This document shows, piece after piece, positions 17,912 through 26,044 of a stretch of DNA of 64,000 nt. The notes under the pieces were generated by a model. The model saw nothing but the letters and a program-made list of their open reading frames with translations, was not told where the DNA came from and did no database searches. Position numbers and translations under genes: made by a program. This stretch comes from Larkinella knui (GTDB lineage: Bacteria; Bacteroidota; Bacteroidia; Cytophagales; Spirosomataceae). Positions within the stretch are counted from its first letter, which is position 1; every line of letters begins with the position of its first letter. The stretch is taken from NCBI RefSeq assembly GCF_003858645.1, contig NZ_RQJP01000003.1, positions 372,001 through 436,000 of the forward strand, given 5' to 3'.

Positions 17912-20900
17912 ATGCGTCTTTGCGCTTTTCTCTGTATTTCTTTTACGCTTTGTCTTCAAACGTTCCTTTTTGCCCAATCGCCCAAACGGCCCCTCACGCA
18001 CGCCGATTATGATCGCTGGCAAACCGTCCGCTCCGAAAAGCATTCCGGCAATGGCCAGTGGATCACCTACCAGATTGACCCCCAGGAAGGCGATGGCGTT
18101 CTGGAATTGATTCGGGTAGGAAAAAGTGAATCCGTTCCATCCACCGAAAAACCGGCCAATCAACTGGAAGCGAAAGCCGGGCCAAACGCACCGGTGGATG
18201 TTAGTCCGTTGGACCTGTCAAAAACAATACGGACTAAAGGCCGTAAATACGTATTTGCGCGGGGTTATCTGGCGCAATTCACACCCGACAGCCGGTTTCT
18301 GGTGATGCGGTTAAAAGCGCCTTTTAAACTCACGCGGGAAGCTAAAAAGAAAAAGGTCCGGGCCGACCAGCTCCCGAAAGACAGTCTGGTGGTGTTCAAC
18401 CTCGAAACCGGCAGCCGCATCGGTTTTGCCAACGTCAAGTCGTACGTACTTCCGAAAGAAAGCGGTTCGTGGGCGGCAATTTTGCAGGAACATCAGGACG
18501 TAAAAGGCATCAGGAAAGACTCGACGACCGCCAAACCGGCAAGCCATGGCCGGGCTTCGACGTCCGCAAAAAAGCTGAAAGGCGACGATCTGATTCTGCT
18601 CAATCTGGAAACCGGCGCGACGCAATCATTCCGGTATGTGACCTACGTGGCGGTTTCTGACAACGGCAATACGATTTTTTACAACAAGGAAGCCGTCAAC
18701 GACACCCTGAAAAAAGCCGGTGTGTTTGTGTTTGATACCCGAAAGCAAAACGAAATGCTGGTCGATACCAGCTCGAAGCGCAAGGTGTACAAAGGCCTGG
18801 CGGTTGATAAAACCGGCTCCCAACTGGCCTGGATGGCCACCGCCGACAGTGCAGAAGCGGATGTCAGAGCTTACGCCCTGTATTACAAAAACCTCGCTCC
18901 CGCCCTGCCCGTTTCGTCCCGGAAAAAGAAAAAGAACGGCTCGGCTCCCACCTTCGCGGAGCGGAGTGCGACGGGCCCGATCGTGCTGGCCGACACGCTC
19001 ACCAAAGCCTATCCCAAAGGCTGGAATGTGAACGAATACCGCACGCCAACGTTTTCGGACGATGGCCGGCGGCTGTATTTCGCGACCTCGATTTTACCGC
19101 CTAAACCCATCAAGGATTCGACGGTGCTGGATGAGGAGCGGGTGAAAGTGGACGTCTGGAGCTGGAACGATCCCACCATTCAGCCCATGCAGCTGAAGCA
19201 ATTGAAGCAGGAAAAAGAACGCGGTTTTCTGGCGGTTTGCGATTTGACAACGGGCGGGATTACGCAACTGGGAAACCGGGATATGCCCAACGTTCAGGTT
19301 GACACCAAATTCGATCATCCGTACTGGCTGGGACTGAGCAATTTGCCGTATCAGATCAACAGCATGTGGGACCCCGGCCAAACGGATTTGTACCTGATCA
19401 ACGCCAAAACCGGTCAGAAAAAACAGATTGCCAACGACGCCCGGGTGTCGTACGCCCAATTGTCGCCGGGCGGGAAATACGCCTGGTGGTACGACGAACG
19501 CGATTCGCTCTGGCGGGCGTGGTCGGTGGCGGAAGGCAAACGGATCGACCTGACGCGCGGCATTCCGGTCCGGTTTTTCGACGAAGAACACGATACCCCC
19601 GACCTGCCCGGCAGTTACGGGGCTGCTGGCTGGACCAAAGACGACCGGTATGTGCTGATTTACGACCGCTTCGACCTCTGGCGCATCGACCCGACGGGGC
19701 AGGAAAAACCGGTCAATCTGACGGCGGGCTACGGACGGAAAAACCGCATCCGGCTTCGTCGCGCGAACCTGGATTGGGACGAAAAGTATGTTTCCCTGAC
19801 CGGCGATTTATGGCTGACCGGTTTTTGGGAAAGCACTAAATCAACCGGAATTCTGAAGAAGCCCATGGCCGGTCCGGCGGCCGAACCGGTCATTCTAACC
19901 AAAGGGGAGTACAAATTTGCCGGTTTGTCGAAAGCGAAAAAAGGGCCGACGCTGACGTTTCAGAAAGGCAACTTCCGGGAGTCCAATAACCTGTACCTGA
20001 CCGACACGACCTTTGCCGAACCGCAGCAACTGACCCGCATCAATCCGCAGCAGGACAGCGTTCGCTGGGGCAACGTCGAGCTGGTTCACTGGATTGGCAA
20101 CAACGGAACTCGGCTGGAAGGCTTACTGTATAAACCCGACGATTTCGACCCGAAGAAGAAATACCCGATGCTGGTGTATTATTACGAGCGCAATGCCGAA
20201 ACGCTGAACGATTACAAGGCTCCGGCCCCCAGCCGTTCCACCATCAACATGGCGTATTGCGTGTCAAACGGGTATCTGGTGTTTGTTCCCGACATTGTCT
20301 ACACCACCGGAATGCCGGGCCAGAACGCCTACGACTGCATTGTGCCGGGCGTACTGAATCTGATTGAAAAAGGGTTCGTGGACCGCGACCGCATCGGTTT
20401 ACAGGGGCAAAGCTGGGGCGGTTACCAAACGGCTTTCCTGGTCACCAAAACCAATCTGTTCAAAGCCGCCATGGCCGGCGCGCCGGTGGTCAACATGACG
20501 AGTGCCTACGGCGGGATTCGCTGGGGAACGGGCATGAGCCGGATGTTCCAGTACGAAAAAACGCAAAGCCGCATCGGCGGAACGCTCTGGGACAAGCCGA
20601 TGAATTACCTCGAAAGCTCTCCGCTTTTTTACGCCAACCGCATCCAGACCCCGCTGTTGCTGATGGCGAACGATCAGGATGGCGCGGTGCCCTGGTACCA
20701 AAGCATCGAGTTTTATTCGGCGCTCCGGCGGTTGAGCAAACCGGCCTGGCTGCTGGTGTACAACGGCGAAGACCACAACCTGACCCAACGGCACAACGCC
20801 AAAGACCTCAGCATCCGGATGTATCAGTTTTTCGATCACTACCTCAAAGAAGCTCCGCTGCCCGCCTGGATGAAAGACGGCCGGTCGGCGGTGGAAAAGG

Positions 20901-20923
20901 AACTGGGCGTAATGAAATATTGA
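17912..20923 (+). CDS. Exported S9 family prolyl oligopeptidase-type serine peptidase
   Basis: The 1003-residue precursor begins with a signal peptide (MRLCAFLCISFTLCLQTFLFAQ). A long beta-propeller region follows (about 30-700), interrupted by Lys-rich loops, and the C-terminal 250 residues form an alpha/beta hydrolase domain with Ser834 in GQSWGGY, Asp923 (or D921) in NDQDGAVPW and His955 in GEDHNL. This is the acylaminoacyl-peptidase/dipeptidyl-peptidase branch of family S9, which cleaves short peptides, here probably in the periplasm. At about 1000 residues it is longer than classical family members (about 700) because of the larger propeller region. It stands alone and ends in an inverted repeat shared with the convergent DUF1573 gene. 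Confidence 0.92.
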   Translation: MRLCAFLCISFTLCLQTFLFAQSPKRPLTHADYDRWQTVRSEKHSGNGQWITYQIDPQEGDGVLELIRVGKSESVPSTEKPANQLEAKAGPNAPVDVSPLDLSKTIRTKGRKYVFARGYLAQFTPDSRFLVMRLKAPFKLTREAKKKKVRADQLPKDSLVVFNLETGSRIGFANVKSYVLPKESGSWAAILQEHQDVKGIRKDSTTAKPASHGRASTSAKKLKGDDLILLNLETGATQSFRYVTYVAVSDNGNTIFYNKEAVNDTLKKAGVFVFDTRKQNEMLVDTSSKRKVYKGLAVDKTGSQLAWMATADSAEADVRAYALYYKNLAPALPVSSRKKKKNGSAPTFAERSATGPIVLADTLTKAYPKGWNVNEYRTPTFSDDGRRLYFATSILPPKPIKDSTVLDEERVKVDVWSWNDPTIQPMQLKQLKQEKERGFLAVCDLTTGGITQLGNRDMPNVQVDTKFDHPYWLGLSNLPYQINSMWDPGQTDLYLINAKTGQKKQIANDARVSYAQLSPGGKYAWWYDERDSLWRAWSVAEGKRIDLTRGIPVRFFDEEHDTPDLPGSYGAAGWTKDDRYVLIYDRFDLWRIDPTGQEKPVNLTAGYGRKNRIRLRRANLDWDEKYVSLTGDLWLTGFWESTKSTGILKKPMAGPAAEPVILTKGEYKFAGLSKAKKGPTLTFQKGNFRESNNLYLTDTTFAEPQQLTRINPQQDSVRWGNVELVHWIGNNGTRLEGLLYKPDDFDPKKKYPMLVYYYERNAETLNDYKAPAPSRSTINMAYCVSNGYLVFVPDIVYTTGMPGQNAYDCIVPGVLNLIEKGFVDRDRIGLQGQSWGGYQTAFLVTKTNLFKAAMAGAPVVNMTSAYGGIRWGTGMSRMFQYEKTQSRIGGTLWDKPMNYLESSPLFYANRIQTPLLLMANDQDGAVPWYQSIEFYSALRRLSKPAWLLVYNGEDHNLTQRHNAKDLSIRMYQFFDHYLKEAPLPAWMKDGRSAVEKELGVMKY

Positions 20924-20925
20924 CG

Positions 20926-21023
20926 ATGGGAACACGGATTTGGCGGATTGAACGGATTTTCACGGATAAATTGGATAAAAAATCAGTTTTAATCCATTCA
21001 ATCCGTCCAATCCTCGTTCCCAT
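20926..21023. repeat. Long imperfect inverted repeat between convergent genes
   Basis: A left arm from 20926 (ATGGGAACACGGATT, then GGCGGATTGAACGGATT) pairs with a right arm ending at 21023 whose reverse complement reads ATGGGAACGAGGATT, then GGACGGATTGAATGGATT. The arms are about 33 bases with a few mismatches. It lies exactly between two converging genes and probably acts as a bidirectional terminator. The ACGGATT-rich composition is that of a dispersed intergenic repeat. Confidence 0.7.
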
Positions 21024-21404
21024 TTACTGAATCACTTCGCCCCGGATCGTCAGCACGTTCGTACCGCCTTCGGCGTTGGATTCAACGGTGACGGTTTTGT
21101 TGAAAGTGCCCACGGAAGCGGCATTAAAAGTGGCTTTGATCATTCCGGCTTTTCCGGGCAGAATGGCTTCCTTCGGATACTCGACACCCGTGCAGCCGCA
21201 GGAGCCGCGCGCACTGCTGATGACCAGCGGAATACCGCCATTGTTCACAAAGGAAAATTCGGCCACAACGGGTTTACTCCGCTGAATTTTACCGAAATCG
21301 TGGGTAGTTTCATCCCACTTAAAAACGGCGGCTACCGAATGAGCAATCAGGACGCTGGCCGCAACCAGCCACAGGCAGGAGGCAATAATCAGAACGCGTT
21401 TCAT
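21024..21404 (-). CDS. DUF1573 domain-containing exported protein
   Basis: The 126-residue protein begins with a signal-like hydrophobic segment (about 4-25) and then shows the DUF1573 pattern: DFGKIQRSKPVVAEFSFVNNG, the SCGCTGVEYP motif with its Cys pair, and a C-terminal TNVLTIRGEV strand. DUF1573 is an Ig-like (ASH/MSP-type) beta domain frequent in Bacteroidota; no enzymatic role is known. It is monocistronic and divergent from the kinase gene. Confidence 0.88.
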   Translation of the reverse strand: MKRVLIIASCLWLVAASVLIAHSVAAVFKWDETTHDFGKIQRSKPVVAEFSFVNNGGIPLVISSARGSCGCTGVEYPKEAILPGKAGMIKATFNAASVGTFNKTVTVESNAEGGTNVLTIRGEVIQ

Positions 21405-21497
21405 GAGGTTTGCGTGTAAAGGTGACTACTTGATTTATCAACGTTACAAAAGTACCGGCCCCAGCAACAGCCCGGTGTTAACGGGTAGCGAATGGTT

Positions 21498-21548
21498 GTT
21501 AACGAGATGTTAATGAGTTGATTTTTAACCGCCGAAAGCCGACTTTTG
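21498..21548 (+). promoter_or_regulatory. Tandem GTTAAC/GTTAAT boxes at 11-bp spacing before the kinase gene
   Basis: GTTAAC at 21498 and GTTAAT at 21509 are exactly 11 bp apart. Near-copies lie on both sides (GTTAAC at 21477, TTTAAC at 21524) but are off phase. Direct repeats of one helical turn are the usual binding pattern of OmpR/PhoB-type response regulators. A weak -7 box, GACTTTTG, follows at 21541-21548. The site precedes a kinase gene that is paired with an OmpR-type regulator, so autoregulation is plausible. Confidence 0.45.
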
Positions 21549-21586
21549 GATTTCAGTCCTCTTTTTTCAGGAAACCTCCAGCGAGC

Positions 21587-22855
21587 ATGTCCCGACGCGT
21601 TTTCCGCATCCTGATTATTTTGTCGGTTATTTCGATCATCGGCATCATCACCGTTCAAATTGTGTGGGTGCGCAAGGCGTATGCGTTACGGGAACGCCAG
21701 TTCCGGCAAACGGCTTTCATCGCCCTGCAGGACGTGGCCAATCAGGTGGGCCGGCTCAATGGAATCACCCAAAGCTATACGGCCGTTACCCAGCTTTCGC
21801 CGGATTATTTCATCGTCAATACCGACTCGCCCGTCGATCCGGGCATCCTGGAACACTACATTCAGAATTCCCTGCGCAACCACCACCTGATTACGGATTT
21901 TGAATACGGTATTTACAATTGCGAAAGCGACCGGATGATTTACGGGGCTTTCGTGAGCCTGAACGCCAATCCGGAGACGGTCCAGGCCAGCCGGAATCTG
22001 CCCAAATTCTCGCGCAGTCCGTATTATTTCGGCATTCATTTTCCGAGCCAGACCAGTTTTATCGCCGGTCATCTGGACGGCTGGATTGCCTCCTCGGCCG
22101 CGGTTTTGCTCGTTGTTCTTTTCTTTGGCTACACGCTGGTGGTGGTCCTGCGGCAGCGCAAGCTGACCGAAGTGCAGCGCGATTTTATCAACAACATCAC
22201 CCACGAACTGCAAACGCCCGTTGCCACCCTGCGCATTGCCGCCGACGTGCTCCAGTCGGATTCGATCTTCAGCCAGCCCGAACGGCACCGCCAGTACGTT
22301 CGTGTCGTGCAGGAAGAGAGCCTCCGGCTTCAGAAGCAGGTCAGCAACGTGCTGCAACTGTCGCGCTCCGAACGGATGCAGTTCACGATCAACGCCACGG
22401 AAGTCGACCTGCATGAACTGCTGACGGAAGCGGCCACGGTTTTTCATCCGCACGTTACCCTGGAACTCCGGGCCGAAAACGCCGTCATCCGGGCGGATCG
22501 GTATCACCTGGAAAACGTCATCAACAACCTGATCGACAACGCTTTGAAATACAATACAGCGGTTCCGCACATTCTGGTGCAAACCCGAAACGAGGGAAAC
22601 CGGCTGCTTTGGTCGGTCCAGGACAACGGCATTGGAATTGCCCGGGAACACCATCAGGTCGTTTTCAATCAGTTTTATCGTGTACCAACCGGAAACGTTC
22701 ACGCGGTGAAAGGATTTGGACTGGGTTTGTATTACGTCTGGAAAGTAATCAAGGCCCACCGCTGGCAAATCGTGCTCGAAAGTATTCCCGGAGTCGGTAG
22801 CATTTTTACGGTGAAAGTCGGGGAAACGAAGAAAACCGCCTTCCTAAACTTCTGA
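21587..22855 (+). CDS. Membrane sensor histidine kinase
   Basis: ATG 21587 is chosen because the hydrophobic N-terminus (VFRILIILSVISIIGIITV) starts directly after it; an upstream extension adds only basic residues. The 422-residue protein has two membrane helices (about 6-26 and 165-190) flanking a periplasmic sensor of about 135 residues. A HisKA domain follows with His206 in HELQTPV, then a HATPase with the N box (NNLIDNALKYN), G1 (DNGIGIA) and G2 (GFGLGL). No HAMP or PAS domain is visible. It is followed after 7 bp by its response regulator gene. Confidence 0.93.
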   Translation: MSRRVFRILIILSVISIIGIITVQIVWVRKAYALRERQFRQTAFIALQDVANQVGRLNGITQSYTAVTQLSPDYFIVNTDSPVDPGILEHYIQNSLRNHHLITDFEYGIYNCESDRMIYGAFVSLNANPETVQASRNLPKFSRSPYYFGIHFPSQTSFIAGHLDGWIASSAAVLLVVLFFGYTLVVVLRQRKLTEVQRDFINNITHELQTPVATLRIAADVLQSDSIFSQPERHRQYVRVVQEESLRLQKQVSNVLQLSRSERMQFTINATEVDLHELLTEAATVFHPHVTLELRAENAVIRADRYHLENVINNLIDNALKYNTAVPHILVQTRNEGNRLLWSVQDNGIGIAREHHQVVFNQFYRVPTGNVHAVKGFGLGLYYVWKVIKAHRWQIVLESIPGVGSIFTVKVGETKKTAFLNF

Positions 22856-22862
22856 ATACGCG

Positions 22863-23540
22863 ATGAAACCCCTTCTGCTGTACGTTGAGGATGATGTAAA
22901 CCTGAGCTTTGTCACGAAAGACAACCTTGAATTAGCACAGTTTCAGGTGGTTCATTGCACAAACGGCCTCGATGCCTGGCGGTGTTTTGAACGCCAGCCG
23001 TTCGATCTGTGCATCCTGGATGTGATGTTGCCCCAATCCGACGGCTTTACGCTGGCCCGGCAGATTCGACAGATCGACGCCGAGATTCCCATGCTGTTTC
23101 TGAGTGCACGGGCCGACAAGGACGACCGTTTGCAGGGGCTTCGGCTGGGGGCCGACGATTACATGACCAAACCCTTCAGCATTGAAGAACTGATTCTGAA
23201 AATCAACGTCTTTCTCCGCCGGCGTAAGCCACCGGTTTCCGCCGGTTCGTGCCAAACCATCGGCTTGTACCAGTTCAACTTCCAGAATCTGACGCTGGAA
23301 AAAGATGGCCAGCTCCAGACCCTGACCCACCGCGAAGCCGAAGTGCTGCACTACCTGATGAAGCGTCCGAACACCTTGATCCGGCGCGATGAAATCCTGA
23401 AAACCATCTGGGGCGATGACGATTATTTTATGGGTCGCAGTTTAGACGTCTTCATCTCCCGGCTCCGGAAACGACTCGGTCACGACCCTTCCATTCGAAT
23501 TGAAAATCTACACGGAATCGGCTTTCGTTTTTTGTTTTAA
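22863..23540 (+). CDS. OmpR/PhoB-family response regulator
   Basis: The 225-residue protein has a receiver domain (phospho-acceptor Asp53 in LCILDVMLP, Lys103 in MTKPF) and a C-terminal winged helix (about 130-225, with HREAEVLHYLMKRP and DVFISRLRKRLG). It is the cognate partner of the kinase encoded 7 bp upstream. The two sets of spaced TTAAC elements, before the kinase gene and before the following propeller gene, are candidate targets. Confidence 0.95.
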   Translation: MKPLLLYVEDDVNLSFVTKDNLELAQFQVVHCTNGLDAWRCFERQPFDLCILDVMLPQSDGFTLARQIRQIDAEIPMLFLSARADKDDRLQGLRLGADDYMTKPFSIEELILKINVFLRRRKPPVSAGSCQTIGLYQFNFQNLTLEKDGQLQTLTHREAEVLHYLMKRPNTLIRRDEILKTIWGDDDYFMGRSLDVFISRLRKRLGHDPSIRIENLHGIGFRFLF

Positions 23541-23606
23541 CGCTGAAATAAACTTTACGTTAACTGGAAAGCCGCTTACTAAAATTGCGGCTTTCGGCTA
23601 TATTTG
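23536..23606 (+). promoter_or_regulatory. Promoter region of beta-propeller gene with TTTAAC/GTTAAC boxes
   Basis: TTTAAC (23536-23541) and GTTAAC (23559-23564) are 23 bp apart, one base off two 11-bp turns. A perfect -7 box TATATTTG lies at 23599-23606, about 37 bp before the ATG. The similar but exact arrangement before the kinase gene suggests control by the same regulator; this copy is weaker. Confidence 0.4.
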
Positions 23607-23642
23607 CGTAATATCCAAAGATATAACCCTTCTATTAGCAGT

Positions 23643-24914
23643 ATGAAAAAACAGAGTTTGGTTGCCCTTGCCACTTTATTGACAACGGGGGTATTCGCCC
23701 AGCAGGACCCCATCCAGTTTACCGCCAAAGGCATTGTTGTGCTGTCAGACGCCGACATGGCAGCTTCGGCCCTGGTGGATGGTAACTTGTACAAAAGTAA
23801 AACCAGCCGTGATGTGCTGACGGTGGTTAAATTTCCGCTCGACCGCAGCGGTCAGAACATCACCACTGCTCCAATCTCCAATTCATCGGCGCTGTATGAC
23901 AAAGCCGCCGTGGTAACGCCGAACGGACGCTTTGCTTTCGTGTTGGAAGGCCGCGGTCAGTTGGGCGACAGCGTGGCTACGCTCAAAGGCGGGGTTAAAG
24001 ATTTGCCGGCCGCTGCACGGATGTTCATTGTTGATCTGGCCCCGGCCAAACCCACCGCCAAAGTGGTTAGCGTCGGCAACCTGCCAACGGCCATCACCAT
24101 CAATCCGCAGGGAAATACCCTGGCGGTGGCATCCGGCGAAGCGGGCAAAGAGATGCGTCTGATCGAAATTGACAATACCGGTACACCCAAGCGGGTGATC
24201 ACGGCAGCCTCTCCGGTTCCGGGTGCGCGCATTACGGATCTGGTGTGGAGTCCGGCCGGTGATTTTATTGCCTACGTTATTGAAGACACGCAGGAAGTCG
24301 GCGTCATGAAATTTTCACTCGATGCGGCCAAAAAACCGAATATCGTTCCCCACGGTAAACCCATCAAAGTAGGTGGAATGCCCGCAACCGGCAAGTTCTC
24401 GCCCGACGGAAAATTCTTCATCGTATCTGATATCAAGAAGGGCGCCAGCGCTCAGGGAGCCGGAAAAGGCGAATTGTTCGTGGTCCAGTTCAGCACGGAG
24501 GACACCCCGGGCGAACACAAAATTGTTTCGCAAACGGCTTCGGGTGAGAGTGCGGAAGCGCTGACAATCAGCCCCGACGGTTCGATGGTCATTGTAGCAA
24601 ACGCGGGCCAGTCGTACCAGCCTTTCGGCAATGCCGGGGCCGGAAAAAGCTCCTTATCCGTTTATTCACTTGACAAAGAAGGCAAATTAGCCCTGGCAAA
24701 CGAGTATCCGTTTGAAGGAATTATGCCCCAAAGTGTGGAGTTCGATAAAAGCGGAAATGCCATTGCGGTGGCGGTTTCCGAATTCCTCGACTATGGCGAC
24801 CGCACTGGTGCCATCGAATTCTGGAAAGTGACCAAAGGCGACAAACCGGCGCTGGAAAAAATGCCGGGCAAAATCAACGTAGCCCGCGGCAGTCACACCG
24901 TACGCGTTTATTAG
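23643..24914 (+). CDS. Exported seven-bladed beta-propeller protein (lactonase-like)
   Basis: The start at ATG 23643 gives a signal peptide (MKKQSLVALATLLTTGVFAQ). The 423-residue protein is made of YVTN/lactonase-like propeller strands, visible in repeated phrases such as NPQGNTLAVASGE, FSPDGKFFIVSD and SPDGSMVIVANAG. Such proteins are often periplasmic scaffolds or lactonases, but no catalytic residues can be named with confidence. A -7 box lies close upstream and its position directly after a two-component pair suggests it belongs to that regulon. Confidence 0.75.
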   Translation: MKKQSLVALATLLTTGVFAQQDPIQFTAKGIVVLSDADMAASALVDGNLYKSKTSRDVLTVVKFPLDRSGQNITTAPISNSSALYDKAAVVTPNGRFAFVLEGRGQLGDSVATLKGGVKDLPAAARMFIVDLAPAKPTAKVVSVGNLPTAITINPQGNTLAVASGEAGKEMRLIEIDNTGTPKRVITAASPVPGARITDLVWSPAGDFIAYVIEDTQEVGVMKFSLDAAKKPNIVPHGKPIKVGGMPATGKFSPDGKFFIVSDIKKGASAQGAGKGELFVVQFSTEDTPGEHKIVSQTASGESAEALTISPDGSMVIVANAGQSYQPFGNAGAGKSSLSVYSLDKEGKLALANEYPFEGIMPQSVEFDKSGNAIAVAVSEFLDYGDRTGAIEFWKVTKGDKPALEKMPGKINVARGSHTVRVY

Positions 24915-24985
24915 TTAAGAGTTGGGAGTTAAGAGTTAAAAAAGAGTGCGCCAGCTAACTCATAACTCTTAACTCCTAATTCTAC
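24915..24985. repeat. GAGTTAAGAGTTA inverted repeat between convergent genes
   Basis: Tandem units related to GTTAAGAGTT and GGAGTTAAGAGTTA on the left face TAACTCATAACTCTTAACTCC on the right with a short loop. The same AACTCTTAACTCC-type repeat occurs at 49545-49629. It marks the end of both converging genes and may serve as a terminator. Confidence 0.65.
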
Positions 24986-25278
24986 ACCCTTTCCCAGCGG
25001 AATTGCTTTTTCACTTTCTTCTGTTTGCCATCGCCTTTTTCCGGTTTCGATCCTTTGCGGTCGCTGGCCATGGAAGCTCGCGCGCCCTCGCCTTTGCGGT
25101 TCGACAGCCACCAGGTCGGGCTGTGCATGGTTCCGAAAAAGGTTCCGCGGTAGGTGCGGCCACCGTGGGGATGTTCCATCCGAACGTGGCAACTCTTGAT
25201 TGGGCAGTTTGAAGCCATACAACCCGTCAGCAACCATCCACTAACTAAGCTTACCCACAATCCCCGGCGTTGTTTCAT
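24982..25278 (-). CDS. Small lipoprotein with CPIKSCHVRM motif
   Basis: The start at ATG 25278 gives a 98-residue lipoprotein: MKQRRGLWVSLVSGWLLTGC with the lipobox LTGC, then NCPIKSCHVRMEHPHGG, a short aromatic part and a Lys/Arg-rich tail. I recall similar short lipoproteins with the CPIKSCHVRM phrase in Cytophagales, with no known function. The paired Cys and two His could bind metal or form a disulfide. It is convergent with the propeller gene and lies downstream of a small hypothetical gene, separated from it by a hairpin. Confidence 0.65.
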   Translation of the reverse strand: MKQRRGLWVSLVSGWLLTGCMASNCPIKSCHVRMEHPHGGRTYRGTFFGTMHSPTWWLSNRKGEGARASMASDRKGSKPEKGDGKQKKVKKQFRWERV

Positions 25279-25294
25279 TTCGGTATTCGTATCA

Positions 25295-25353
25295 AGCAGA
25301 AGGGATGAAAATAGAAAAAGTTTTGCTCTTTTTCCAATTTCATCCCTTCTGCT
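25295..25353. terminator. Strong hairpin between two small minus-strand genes
   Basis: AGCAGAAGGGATGAAA (25295-25310) pairs perfectly with TTTCATCCCTTCTGCT (25338-25353); further bases inside extend the stem with mismatches. It follows the stop of the 85-residue gene and precedes the lipoprotein start, so it probably ends transcription of the former. The T run is short. Confidence 0.6.
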
Positions 25354-25365
25354 TTTCGTGGTCAA

Positions 25366-25623
25366 CTATCTCCCAAAAGCCAATTCATACCCGGCGCTTA
25401 CCAAATATTCAGCTACTCGCGGCCGAACTACCCAATAAACTCCATTGTCCCCGCGCAAAATCCAGTGATCACTTCCCTTCACATAACGATTATTAGCGCA
25501 ATCAATCGCCTGCATTAATGTTTTAAATTCGGATTGACGTGCTTCTTTCAACATCTCAGCAAGTCGTGGAAACGCCACGTTCCGCCTTAACCGTAGAGTA
25601 ATGGTTGAATCTCGAGAGTACAT
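25366..25623 (-). CDS. Small hypothetical protein (85 aa)
   Basis: The frame from ATG 25623 encodes 85 residues of ordinary soluble composition with a well-formed C-terminal beta segment (DHWILRGDNGVYWVVRP). I do not recognise the family. A sigma-54-like promoter element (GG-N10-GC) lies 39 bp upstream, and an enhancer-like palindrome is shared with the divergent OmpA-lipoprotein gene, which supports a real gene and membership in the stress regulon. Confidence 0.6.
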   Translation of the reverse strand: MYSRDSTITLRLRRNVAFPRLAEMLKEARQSEFKTLMQAIDCANNRYVKGSDHWILRGDNGVYWVVRPRVAEYLVSAGYELAFGR

Positions 25624-25661
25624 ACACGTAAATAGAACAGTGCAAAAAATGATAAGTTACG

Positions 25662-25677
25662 TGCACAAATCAGGCCA
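25662..25677 (-). promoter_or_regulatory. Sigma-54-like -24/-12 element for the 85-aa gene
   Basis: On the minus strand the sequence reads TGGCCTGATTTGTGCA, with GG and GC separated by 10 bases as sigma-54 requires. It would start transcription about 27 bp before the ATG at 25623. The enhancer-like element at 25834-25851 lies about 166 bp upstream. Confidence 0.45.
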
Positions 25678-25833
25678 GATATTAATCATTTGTAACCGTT
25701 TAGTAAAATAAGGCAATATTACTTAATTATTCGAATCGTCGACCTACCAAAAACTAACATTTTACTTAACGCATTCTCCTACAGTATCTTACTTATTGAA
25801 ATATGAATATGTTGGTAAATCTACGGATGCGAG

Positions 25834-25851
25834 TGTAGAAAGACTTCCACA
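25834..25851. promoter_or_regulatory. Enhancer-like inverted repeat TGTAGAA-N4-TTCCACA
   Basis: TGTAGAA (25834-25840) and TTCCACA (25845-25851) form an imperfect inverted repeat in the 421-bp gap between divergent genes. It lies about 154 bp and 166 bp from the two outward-facing sigma-54-like elements. The same element recurs at four other places in the island. Nothing else with clear structure is seen in this gap. Confidence 0.5.
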
Positions 25852-25994
25852 GGCATTACCGTCTGTTTCTTCTGCTCCCCAATCCGTAATAAAATATGAA
25901 ACTTGATCAATTTTTCAGCGAACTCTGTATAACCTGCTTATTTTCAAATCATTACCCATTGAGATTAGTCATTACTCCGCCGTTTATTTGTAAC

Positions 25995-26010
25995 TGGTAC
26001 GGCTTTTGGC
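25995..26010 (+). promoter_or_regulatory. Sigma-54-like element before the OmpA-lipoprotein gene
   Basis: TGGTACGGCTTTTGGC matches the sigma-54 consensus (TGGCACG-N4-TTGC) except for C to T in the -24 part and C to G at the -12 dinucleotide. It ends 35 bp before the ATG at 26045, leaving a normal short leader. Confidence 0.45.
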
Positions 26011-26044
26011 TCTACTTGAGGTGAACCAACGTTTCAAACTCACC

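Noticed and set aside
21686-22768. A 360-codon minus-strand frame opposite the sensor kinase gene
   Set aside because: It is antisense to a clear HisKA/HATPase gene and its protein has no family features; open antisense frames are common in codon-biased genes.
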